A DNA stretch of 64,000 nt from Parus major (Eukaryota; Chordata; Aves; Passeriformes; Paridae), in assembly GCF_001522545.3 (NCBI RefSeq), contig NC_031773.1, positions 23,510,664 through 23,574,663 of the forward strand, given 5' to 3'. Both the position numbers and the translations under genes were made by a program. Positions within the stretch are counted from its first letter, which is position 1; each line of letters starts with the position of its first letter. Shown here in pieces: positions 1 through 10,905 of the stretch. The notes beneath the pieces were generated by a model. It was not told the DNA's origin. It made no database searches and saw nothing but the letters and a program-made list of their open reading frames with translations.

Positions 1-210
1 AAAATCACTGCTGGGGTGGTCAGGCATTGGGATAAGTTTCCCAGGGAGGTGCTTGACTCATCATACCTGGAGATGTTTAAGAGGCATCTGCATTGGCACT
101 GAGTGATGTGCTTTAGTGGTTACAATGGTAGTGCTGGGTGGATGGTCAGACTGGAAAATCTTAAGATCTTAAGATCTCTTCCAACTGTGATCATTCTATG
201 ATTCTATCAG
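1..210 (+). mobile_element. CR1 LINE, 3' end
   Basis: Matches the avian CR1 3' untranslated end: the block with CCAGGGAGGTGCTTGA, then the CTTCCAACTGTGATCATTCTATG closing segment with ATTCTATG tail units (193-207). It is truncated at the left by the window edge. Plus orientation. Confidence 0.85.
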
Positions 211-1261
211 TGAGCTGAATTGGCTGCAAATTGGTATGAGCAGGTAGCTAGCCAGGTCTCACTTCTGTACCTTCCCTCTGGCAGGTTTCTTGTAGGGGTC
301 ACTATTAGCAATAGAACAGGCAAAAGTCACTGTCTTGGGACAAAAAGAACCGCACTCAACCAAAAAATTATATCTCCACATTTCTTGTCCACTCTGTGGG
401 ATGTGGGGAATCCTGTGAAAGTAATTTGCTAGGTTAGATGACTGATGACTCAGTGTTGCCTCACTTGTGGATGTCAGCCCTATCACTATGAATGTAAAGT
501 GAAGGATATGGGTTAACTAATGGGGTGGGACTCTGACATTCCTCAGAGGCCTCTAATTCCTGTCCTGGAGTCCCTAGAGAACCCCTCCCAAAGAGCTCTG
601 TCTTCCTATTACCTCTGCTAATGGGACTGAGACCTGTGTACCACCACGTATGAGGAATGCTGGCAAGCTCCTCTGAGATGGGAGTCTAAAATTCCACATT
701 CTATTCCCTTTCCAGACTTCTGTCAGCAGGGACCTGTTCTTATCAATTTGAAAGATGAAGCATTTGCTGACACCACGTTTTCCTGCACTAATGAGAATTT
801 CCCACCTCATAGATGTTCTCTGAATGATTAATAGTGCAGACTAGCATAGTGCTGCTATAGCAAACAATACTTCTAATCATGCAATCTGAATTAGACCATT
901 TGGGATTAAAGGATGTTGGCTTTTTTTTTAAATTTTATTTAGTTCTTTATTTAGATGTTGTCTTCTGGTAAGTAAATAAATAACTGCAGTTAACTCAGTA
1001 TACAAGTTCAATTGGCTGAACTAAGAATTAAAATTCACCTGCAGTTACAGCATCAGGGTATATCTAAAATACAAGATACCACACCTTGAGCCAAGATTCA
1101 GAGCAGGGGAGCTGAGTGGCTGCAAAAGGCACTTAAAGCCCCAAAGCCTACATGTAATAGCCAGGTATTGCTGGCCAAGAAAATTTCTATATTGAGTCCA
1201 GTGAAACTGGAATGTAGAGAACAGTCACCTGAGTAAACATTTACCACCTTTCACCTTCAAG

Positions 1262-1385
1262 TTATTTTAAAATTATTAATTGTCTCCAGAAGGTTCCAGA
1301 AACATTGGCGCTGCTATCCTCATTTAAAAAATTAAACCACAGAATTAGAAAAGGTAATGGCTTTCTCTAAGTGGTTAATAGTGAG
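1262..1385 (+). repeat. Possible ancient MIR-like SINE fragment
   Basis: The run CTATCCTCATTTAA, followed by a CACAGAATTAGAAAAGGTAA-type stretch and CTTTCTCTAAGTGG, resembles the CORE-SINE pattern in which a CTCATTTTACAGA-type block is followed by TTAAGTGACTTGCCC. It is heavily diverged and the match is from memory. Confidence 0.3.
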
Positions 1386-2194
1386 AGAAAGAAAACCCAG
1401 CCTCAAGATGATACTCAGAATTTCTGGTTTTCAGAACTGGCTTTCAGTTTAAAAAGTTGCATCTCCTCTAAGCCACCAACAATATACCCAGTACTGCACC
1501 TTTTCTTGCTAAGCAGAAAGAAATCCTCAGTTTGGGGTACCACATTTGGGTCAGGTTTGGATGCAGCATTGCCCTCTCTGGAACAGCATGTGCCTTCCAA
1601 GTCTGGTCAGACACGCGTTGTACAACTGTGCCTGAAGGCAAGTGGCAGTGGTTTACATTAGGATCAGAACTGGGCTTGGGACAGTGAGTTCAGCAAGCAT
1701 GAGAATAATACTTCTTTCTTTAGCCATCTGCAGGCTCCACCCCGCTTCTCAAAATTGCTGAACTATTTACAAATGTTTAAGAGAATCTCTGTGTGATGTT
1801 TGCACTGCCATGCATTTCAGATGCAGGCAGAGCTATACAACCAGGGCCCACCCCAAAGACAAGAGCTGTGCTGTATTATCAAAATATGTACTGGTTCTAC
1901 TCTCCACTACCATACAAGGCACTTCTGCATTCCTCCTGGTAACCTTTCATTACCTCCTAAATTTTCCAGATCGCTGCCAGATTTCTTAAACTTCATGGAA
2001 TGATTACAGGCTTCCTGAATATAAAGCCCAGATTCTGTTTGGCAGTTTTGCATGGGAATTTCAAAATGAAGCAAAGAAAGTATTTCAGAAAAGACTGTTA
2101 AGAGCATTTGTAGAACTGCACTGCAATTATACAGTTTACAGATTCAATAAACTTTACTGGTTAGAGTGAACCAGGCCTCAAAATATCACCGTGA

Positions 2195-2330
2195 AGTTGT
2201 TATTACACCCATCCCACATAGGATGGGAACTGAGGAACAGAATGCCCAAGGAATTTAGACAATGTCCCGTTGCATTCAGACGGCGACTGGAATTAGATGT
2301 TGGATGTTTCTGCTTTGCATTCATAATCTG
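2195..2330 (+). repeat. Possible ancient MIR-like SINE fragment
   Basis: GATGGGAACTGAGGAACAGA followed by GCCCAAGG and an AGACGG-CTGGAATTAGA stretch resembles the 3' half of MIR-type SINEs (GGAAACTGAGGCACAGAG, TGCCCAAGG). Old and diverged; it could be chance. Confidence 0.3.
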
Positions 2331-3935
2331 CAGGCTACTAAACTATGCTAACTCCTTATGCTTTTAGACAAGAGAGAAGTATTACATAAAGAGGATTCCA
2401 AACAGCATATATTAATACTTTCCATGCATTACAATTAAATTAGAGTGGCCTAAGAACCTTTTTGTTTGCTGCAATTAAGAAATTTGTAGAGGAATACTCA
2501 GTTTTAGAGATAATTTCCTGACTTACTGAAAAAAAAAAACAAAACAAAACAAATTTTTAAAAAGAGAAGCAATTCCACAAAAATGGCCTGAAAAACTTCT
2601 GAATGCCTATCATATTGAGAGTTTTTGAAGTGAAAAAAAAGTGCATTGAATACCTGGAATGAGAGAGATGCTGTTTGTATTCTGCCCACAGTGTTCTGGC
2701 TCCCTATTCTGGAAGGTCATTAAAATGTTTTCTAAGAACTGATCAACTGTTTACTGGTTCTATTCTTACTGATTATTCTTCATTTGTCTCCTGAATACAC
2801 CACCAAACTTACTAATTAAAAATACCTCCCAGCTTGTTTCAGCTGGAACTTTAAGCTATGTTGTTGACTTTTTTCCATATTTTCTTTGATGAATATGTGT
2901 CCAGTTGAAACAAGATAAGCCTCAATAGCTGACATTGAGTCAAGTTTCTACACAATCTAACTAAAAGATGTCAGTACCTAGAACTCGTCTGTCAGAATGT
3001 GCCATTTTTGGGTCCAGAACTTGAAATACAGTAAAGGTTAGAGCCAAAATGCTGAACAGAGGGTCACCCCACCAAAACACACCGGTAGGAAATGCTGCAA
3101 ATTCTGGACAGGGATTTTTCTGTCTGTTCTGAAGCTTGCCAGTGTCAGATAGAAATGGGTGCAGACCACACTGAAGTGTTAAGGTACTTTTGGAAAGACT
3201 CTTCAGACTGAGTCATGTGTGGATGTGTTTTCCATGTAGGTGGTCTGTGTGTGAGACAGAGGAGCCTCTTCTCCTGTAACCTTAGCCAAACTTGGCAGAG
3301 GGATAGACATCTAATATTAAGTTCTCAAAAGTTTCAAAAAACTTGCAAAACAAGTTTTGTCTATTAATGCTGAACCTCTGCTGAGCCTCAGCCTCTTAAA
3401 AGACAACAGAAATTTCACATGGGCAAATAAGATCTAATGAACTCCCTAATCATGAGAAATGCATTAGTCAGAGGTTATGTATTAAGCCACAGAAAACCTC
3501 AGAGTTCTTGCCTGCATGGAGTCTCTGCTACCTAGTAAATGTAGATGATGAGAAAAGTCATAAATACATTTGTAAGTATGGTTTACCAATTAGATTCTTT
3601 GAAGTCTCTAAAGGAGAAACTCTTGCTACAAACTAATATAATGCAATTAGATTGTCAATTAATCACAAAACCTCTGGGAGCTAAGCTGCTTTGGTTCAGG
3701 TTCTTGGAAATGCTTTGACTTTCATAAGGAAAACGCTATGGAGCAATGATCTTATCTAGAGGGAGAAATGGCAGCTAGTAGGTACCTTTTCAGCGACATG
3801 TGACAGAGAAAACCAGAGCAGGCCAGGAGATAAAAAGAACTAAATTACAACCATCATTGGAAAAAGCAGGTTGTGACTATGACTTGGCTAGACAAGGTTC
3901 TGAGTAACAACAGATCCACAAATTCTACCCCGTTT

Positions 3936-4018
3936 TCAGCAGAGGATTGAACTGGATGACTCCTAGAGTTTACTCCTAGAGTAAACTCTTCAGTTTAAAT
4001 CTTTCTGTGATGCTATGA
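3936..4018 (+). mobile_element. CR1 LINE, short 3' fragment
   Basis: The phrase AGGATTGAACTGGATGACTCC and the closing CTTTCTGTGATGCTATGA are the typical CR1 3' terminus. An internal TTTACTCCTAGAG-type duplication is visible (CTCCTAGAGT occurs twice, 14 bp apart). Plus orientation. Confidence 0.7.
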
Positions 4019-4396
4019 GCCCTAAAACACTGATTCCACAGTTAAAAGATGGGTAGTTGATTTTTCTTTTATGTTTCTTAGCTGTTACCATTGCATGAAT
4101 ATCTGGCCTGGATGCCCTTAGCTTTTGGAAAATTTAAATGGACATCAATGTCCTGCTTGTTTAGGAACATAGGGATTGCCTCAAACTTTTTTCAAATGCC
4201 TTCCAAATGCTATTCCTGTATTTCGCTTCTGCTCTAATTCCTCAGAATGAGAGTGAAATTCCTCAGAATCAGATCTCCTTGCTAGGAAGAGTCATAAAGC
4301 TAACCTCAGGCAGTGGACTTCAGCACAGTGCATCAGACCATTAGCACAAAAAAACTTAGATATAAGTGTGGAACATTAGGAGCATGGATTACTGCT

Positions 4397-4980
4397 GAAT
4401 CAGAGAATCACTGAATGGGTAAGACTAGAAAGGACCACAGTGGATCACCTGGTCTAACTTCCCTGCTCAAGCAGAGTCATCCCAGACCACACAGCACAGA
4501 ATTGTGGTCAGGTGGTTCTTGAATATCTCCAGTGAGGCAGACTCTACAACCTCTCTGGACAAACTGTTCCAGTGCACGGTCACCTGCCCAGTAAATTTCT
4601 TTCTTATATACAGGTGAATATAGGATGCACTTCCTGTGCATCAGTTTCTGCCTGTTGCCTTTTGTGCTACTGCTTGGGACCACTGAGCAGAGTCTGGCTC
4701 CCATCCCCTTGACACCCTCCTTTCAATACTGATAGACATTGATGAGTCTCAGTTGTCTCTTCTCAAGGCTGAACAGGCCCAGCTCCCTCAGGCTTTCCTC
4801 ATAAGAGGTACTCCAGTCCCCCAATCAGCTTTGTTGTCTTCTGCTGAGCCCACTCCAGAAGCTCCAGGTCAGTTTTGTACTGATGAGCCCAAAACTGGAC
4901 ACAGCACTCCAGATATGCCTCATCAGGGCTGAAGAACAACCTTTCCTCACCACCCGTCATCTTGAAGTTCTCTTCTTATC
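4397..4980 (-). mobile_element. CR1 LINE fragment, reverse orientation
   Basis: Read on the minus strand this is the CR1 3' region: CTCCAGTGAGGCAGACTCTA, CTCTTCTCAAGGCTGAACAG, CCAGCTCCCTCAG and GGACACAGCACTCCAG are standard blocks in plus-strand order for an inverted copy. The coding part is absent or decayed. Confidence 0.9.
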
Positions 4981-7900
4981 TCACAACCTTGGTTATTGCA
5001 GCCTGTTTCTTACCCTCAAGGCCTGATTTCTACCCATAGCAATTAAGCAGCATCATCAATTTTCCTTTTCTAGAGCAATTGAGCTTCAGCACTTCCTGTT
5101 TTTCACCTTTCAATAGTAAGTCAAATCGATTTCACAGTGGTTCCACGATTCAGCATTATGCATTCATCATTATGACCTGGCTTATTTCCCATTTCCCTCT
5201 ATTTTCCCACTCAGGTTCATTCTAAAATATCTTCCTTGTGCCTCTTTTTCCTATCCAAATTCCTGGTCATGGTGTTTTCTAGTTCTGCACTGCCTCCTGA
5301 ACTTAGAGCCCTGTCCTCAGCTCACTCTTTCCTAAAGCCTTCGGAACATCTCTTTCAGCTCAAAACTCATTTTCCTGCTGTTTCCCAGAGCCCAGCCCCG
5401 CGGGTGCAGCTGCCCGTGCGCTGAGCGCAGCACAGACGGCATCTGCTGGGGAACTGAGGAACATCAGGGGCCTGCTTCCAAGAGCTCAGTTACTGCCAAC
5501 ATAAAAAACAAGTCTTGACTCATGCAAAAAACTCATTCAGGGCAAACAATAAATAGCCTCGATGCTTTATTGTGACACTATTTTTTTATTTTTTTTTTAA
5601 CAAATGAAAAGTTAACAAATACATGAAGCTAGTTTCTCATAAATTGGGTGTAAAAGTTTTCCATGACAATGCTGGGCATGAATCCAAATCTGAACAATGC
5701 TGGGCTTAATTTGTAGCAGAAACATCCTCTTATTTGTTTCTTTTTTCACTTGTTTAGGGGGGAGGCAAAGAGGGGAAACTGATGTGCAACACTTTGTTGA
5801 TTGTTCATAGCAACCAGCTGGCATTGCTGCTCTGGTGGTGGCACCATGGTGCAGGTATCGCCTCAATGCTTGCCGGAGGCAAAGCCTATCTGGCTCATTT
5901 TCTGCGAGTTAAGCAGTGAACACAGGGTGGCAGTCTACAATCTGAGCCTAGTCCTGGCTCAGATGATCTTGGACTTCAGTTCCCTAAAGCTCCTTTACCC
6001 ATCATTTATGTTAACAAGGACATAGAAAAAATCAACACTTTTTTCAGTACCTGATGATAATTATACGACATTTAGTACTTAATTCTAGGACCTCTTTGGT
6101 AGTACACTTACTAAGTACCATTCTTTGGCCTTATGCTTAATTACTAAACTGAATTTACTTTTTTACTGAAGGATGGAGAAAAGGCAGAAGTAGAAGGCCC
6201 TGGCCCATAGACTCCTTCAGCCTCAGCACTTTGAAGCAATAAGGTAGCAGACGCAATAAGTGCAGAGGGGCTCCAACTTTACACTGTTAACAAGCAGCTC
6301 TTTGCAAGACAAAAACCACCAAATCTACTTGTGTGTGATCCTACTTGCTGCCGAGTGCTAACAACACAGCAATACAACTTCAACGGTGTATTTCAGTTAA
6401 CATTAAAAATCATTAGCTGTGTCATGTGTAGTTTAGGTTGACTAAGAAATTCTTAATTTCTTTGGTCTACCTACAACAGATGATGTGAAGGGTGCCTACT
6501 TGGAGCTGACACCACAGCTTGATGGCTGGGACATTCTCCCAGAAGGTGAGAGGGAGAATTTGAAGCTGAAATGCTTGAGGACAGCCTTGAATCCAGACTT
6601 CTCGCTTCTGGAAGCCCACTTCACTCATTCAGAGACACAGAAGAAGGTGAACAAACTTTCCCTGTATTTCATACTGAAAACTGTAAAGAAAAAAACATTT
6701 GTACTCAATGGAGACTGACAGGTATGTGAGGAGCAGCTGGAGTGGGTTCCTGTCAGTTCTAGGATAAAACAGGGCACTCCACACTCCTGAAACGTGAAAA
6801 AGTGAGGAGGTCTAATAAAAGATTTTCTACTGGTCTCTCCTACCCTTTTTCACCACACAAAAGCATTCATATATATTTTGATGTGAATCAGACTGGAATC
6901 TTCTCTGACAGCATTTTTCTTGGGCTGAGAAAGGACTACTTGGGACCCAGAGGACTGCTCTTGTGGAGGTGATTTTCAAGATGCCTTTCCACTGAGATTC
7001 AACAGGGTTTGGGATGCTGCTGTGGTGAGAGAGCATGCCCAGGACATGTCTACACCCTACCTGAACTCTGAATTTCTGCCCTTGAACTGCTCCCTTCATC
7101 CTGTTCTGGTTTAGTACAGCCACCGTGTCCCTGTTCCCTTGGAGACCTTACTCCTAGGTGAATTGCTGACCCTTTCCTGGACTGCCAACCTCCTTCTTGC
7201 TACCCATTCCTAGCTCTAACATCCCAAACCCATTCTAAATTTAGCAGAGGCTATTGAGCAAAATGTTACCATTCTGCTACCACTACCTCACCTATTCTTA
7301 TGGGAACAGAGAATTTAGAGTGTCCCAAGTACTTCTAGTTCTGCAAGCAAATACTTCTCTGCTAATGGTCACTACTACAACAAAGTCAGAAAATTTTTCT
7401 TCACACCATTAACTGTGTTTATAAAGACTCAAAACCTATGATTCTGGAAGCTAATGGGAAGCTGCTGTATTGATTGCTCATTAGCATGTCTTTTAATGCA
7501 CAAACTTCAGATTTTAAGAGGTAAAAAATACATTTAAGACCTGATTAAATTATGTTTTTCTTTTATTTCTAGCATATGTATAATCACACTAAGTTTGAAA
7601 TGTAATCCAAATCTCAGCAAAAGTTACAGATGATTCCTACCATACATATATTACCAATTCAAAGATGCATTGCTTCAGCTTTGTTCCTTCAAAGTTTTTG
7701 CAAAGCTTTCACCAGCCTCAATTTTACAGACCCACAGGATAGCTCCTCCTTAAATAAAAATATTTAGTTGTTAAAATGACTGCTTATAACTCTTTCTTAC
7801 CAACAAAGTTCTACTCTTAAACAAAGAACTTCAAGAGACATCAAAATTTCATCTGGAAAGTATATATTTTTATTACTGAAGTATGCAAAAGCTTCCAGCT

Positions 7901-9138
7901 TCTATTCTTAGCTTATTAAGAGAAATAGGTCCAAAGGGACTTCTAATAAAATAGTCAAAAAATGCGAAAGGAAAAAAATCCCAACATTTTACTGCCAGTA
8001 TTTTTATTATGACAGTGACAGAATGAAATCTCCTTAATGCTTGTTTTCTAGCTCCACTATGTTGACATATCTTTCAGCTAACACAAATAATTATCTGCAG
8101 GAACACAAACTCCTTCTTAGCTCATTACAGGAATAGTTCAGCACTCCTATTCATCACTGACCTATGGTGAAGTCACACAGCAGTATCTTTGTCTACTCTC
8201 TGTATCACCTGCATGTTACACTTGAAGTTCTTAAGACACAATCCTTTCCAATTACTACATGAACAGAAATTAAACTTTGGATTCCCCATAGAAGAAACAC
8301 CTAGATTCATCAGGCTCCAGAGAGGAGAGACAGAGGAATCAAGCAAGCAAGGGAAGATACTCAAGAAGAAGGCCAGCTAAAGCCAGCAAGCCAACAAGGC
8401 ATGGGAAAAGTCAGTCTTAGTTGATGGACTATTTAAATTGTTTGGTTTGACATAAATTTCCTTAGCAATTGTGTCTTGGTGGAAAAAATTAGCCCTATCT
8501 CTTGCTCAGCCTTGTAAATGAAGGTCACACAATAATAAAGTTTAATAAACAAAATTGTTACAAAAAGGTTTGAAGTGAAAAGTATGATTGCTATCAGACC
8601 AAGTAATCGCATCAATGAGAAAGCTTTTACACAGCGTGGCAGGGGAAGGCAGGGCAGGGAAATGTGCAAAAGATCTTTTCAGTTCTTTATAAAGGTCAGC
8701 TGCATCTTCCAGAAGAGATGTTAGTGAGTGGGTGAGGACAGATGTGCTCAAGACACATAAAACCCAGTCACTATTAAGCCATCCTTATGGATAATCATTA
8801 AATCAGGCATTATCCCACCCGCAAACAGTGTTCTCACAGCATGTCCTGTACAGGTTAAAGTACATAACCTGCTACAGGTAAAGTAGCACTTACATGGAAA
8901 AACCTTCTCTTACTGAGACATTCTGATGTTCCTTGGTTTAAACCTGCAAATCTGGCAAGGATACAGTTTATTGGTATGAGCTGAAATATATATATATTTT
9001 TTTGTACTTCCTGAGGATCTCTGAGAAAAGCTGTACAGGCTTCAAGAACATGCATGTAAAGTTTACAACTTAGACAACATCTAAAATCCCAAAGTGGGTC
9101 TTATTTTCACAGGAAATAAGGATCACTCAAAGGATCAC
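4981..9138. other. Intergenic, no gene recognised
   Basis: AT-rich, with a small GC-richer patch at 5390-5460. A 77-codon open frame at 6485-6718 is preceded by a pyrimidine-rich CTACAACAG and so has an exon-like left edge, but I recognise no family. Nothing else stands out. Confidence 0.65.
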
Positions 9139-9145
9139 AATGCAC

Positions 9146-9151
9146 TTTATT
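9146..9151 (-). terminator. Candidate distal TES poly(A) signal AATAAA
   Basis: A minus-strand AATAAA followed by GTGCATTGTG, i.e. a GU-rich downstream stretch, about 1.56 kb past the stop. It is a plausible distal end for the transcript and an alternative to the signals at 9467 and 9556. Confidence 0.35.
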
Positions 9152-9466
9152 TTCTCAACACATTACTTCACTTGTATGAATTCAAAACTTCCCATTCAAT
9201 ATCTTAAAATAGTTTATGTGAATAAAAAATAACTAAGTTCTGAAGTTGAGCATTTGTTGGAACAAGACCCACTGTTTTGCACCTATAAGCACATAAACAA
9301 TGTTACACAAGATAGTAACCACTGCACAGTAATACAGGCCTTCAGTTTTTAGGAAATAATGTCAAAGCTAAAGTAAAATATGGGAACATTTCCCTTCTTC
9401 CTTGCCTCCCCTGAAGGGGATTGAACACAAACAGAATTAGTAGACAATTTAAGCGAAAAACCTAAT

Positions 9467-9472
9467 TTTATT
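9467..9472 (-). terminator. Candidate TES poly(A) signal AATAAA
   Basis: A minus-strand AATAAA about 1.24 kb past the stop codon. Other canonical signals lie at 9556-9561 and 9146-9151, and ATTAAA variants at 9941-9946 and 10605-10610. Which is used cannot be told from sequence alone. Confidence 0.4.
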
Positions 9473-10568
9473 TATAATTGTTACAATACAATCACCATAA
9501 AACTTACAAGAACTGAAAATAAGACTTGCATAGATTTTCTTTAAAAAATAATTATTTTATTATTTTTTTCAGGCCAAAACCTCACCATTCAGTGTTTGGC
9601 ACAAAGATCTAAGAAGCTTCACCCTAGGTCTATAATTATTAAAAACAAAAAGAGCCACACATTTGGTTTATCTAGTAAGCAAAGCTAATACACAGCTGTG
9701 AATCTTTTCACTCAAATACTGGAAGTTTTCCAGGAAAGACTTCTTCGTGCTTTGGTTCAGAACTTAGAAATCAAAAGCAGGATCCATTTGCAAAATACAT
9801 TCTTGGAAATGCATACAGTACTGTGTGCCACATCCCTCTTGATAGAAGGCACAACTTATGAAAGGAACATTCATGATATAAAACAGAAGCAAGTTCTGAA
9901 AGGCTAACAGTGACACCCACTACTTCTGGTGGATTTTTCTTTAATCTAAGCAAGACCTGCTCTTATTTTCTAACACCAACACTCCCCACCCCCAATCTAT
10001 AAAATAACTTCAGTATGTGTAAAATTAAAGCTTTTACAGGCATGAATGGTTGCAAGAAAGGACTATGAGCCAACATTTTTCTACTGGTGGAGTTACTTTC
10101 AAAACTAGAAATAAGAGTAGTCACTATCCCCCAAGAGCCCCTGTGTCAAAACCAAAGAAATTACTAAAGACAATTTTTTTTTAGTGTCATTCTTCCTGCC
10201 TACTTGAAGTCAGGAAAACAAAGCTGTACATGGCAGTAAAACTGATCCTTTTGTCTAAAGTGCTTGATGAAAGCAGAAAAACTATAAAAATGATGAATTA
10301 GTGAAACCAGAGGTGGAAGAGTTACATTTATCATACAAAACAAGATAAATTGGAGCATTTTCACATTTTCTTGTTCCATTAAACAAGATACAGCAAAACA
10401 ATTCTTCACAGTGAAGAGCTCCCTTAGAATGTATAGAGTTTGTAACACATTTTTTCTTACATTTCTGTGATATGAAGTAATTTGAAATAGGACTCAGAAA
10501 CAGTATTCCAAACCAGAAAGTATCATTACAGCTAAGAAATGAAGATTACATAGGAAGCTCTAGACATT

Positions 10569-10586
10569 AAAAAAAAAAAAAAAAAA
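10569..10586. repeat. A18 homopolymer
   Basis: Eighteen consecutive A on the plus strand, about 130 bp downstream of the TES stop, so poly-U in the TES 3' UTR. Confidence 0.95.
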
Positions 10587-10713
10587 TCTCTTTGGGAAAT
10601 GCTATTTAATACTTTCAATAATTTTAAATGCCCTGACACTATATATTTTACAGTAGAAATGCAAGCGCCTTTGGAACTCAGCAATACTTGATTAGTTCTG
10701 TGCATGTCTTCTT

Positions 10714-10905
10714 TTATGACATCATCTTTTCCTTACACTGCACTGAGCAGAAAAGCATCCCTTCCACAGATATGAACTTCTGCCCAATCAGACACTTGCT
10801 GCAACAGGAGCACAAGAAGCACTCCCGTGTAGCGTGCCAGTTGAAGTTGTTGTATGTTACGCGCTGAACCTCTGGATCTATAGCATTATGACAGCCTTGG
10901 CAGAT
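10714..10905 (-). CDS. TES: TES coding exon 7 (residues 359-421, LIM3, stop)
   Basis: The acceptor is AAACAG at 10911-10906. The exon encodes [20 protein letters not shown] through the LIM3 ligands C360, C363, H382, C387, C390, C393, C411 and C415. It ends CKEKMMS with a TAA stop at 10716-10714. LIM3 is the domain known in the family to bind the EVH1 domain of Mena. The unusual H-x4-C spacing is a family feature, seen in mammals too. Confidence 0.96.
   Translation of the reverse strand: MCQGCHNAIDPEVQRVTYNNFNWHATRECFLCSCCSKCLIGQKFISVEGMLFCSVQCKEKMMS

Larger units (their letters stand above)
216..3935. other. Intergenic, no gene recognised
   Basis: AT-rich sequence with only the two possible MIR-like scraps noted separately. 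Open frames are below 100 codons and without motifs. By vertebrate synteny this should be the TES-CAV2 interval. Confidence 0.7.
9139..10713 (-). other. TES: Probable TES 3' untranslated region
   Basis: This is the AT-rich stretch immediately downstream of the TES stop. It has no convincing reading frame of its own. It holds an 18-A run at 10569-10586 (poly-T in the transcript) and several minus-strand polyadenylation signals. The left limit is a guess based on those signals and on the 1.2-1.6 kb 3' UTR I expect for testin mRNAs; RNA data are required to place it. Confidence 0.55.
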
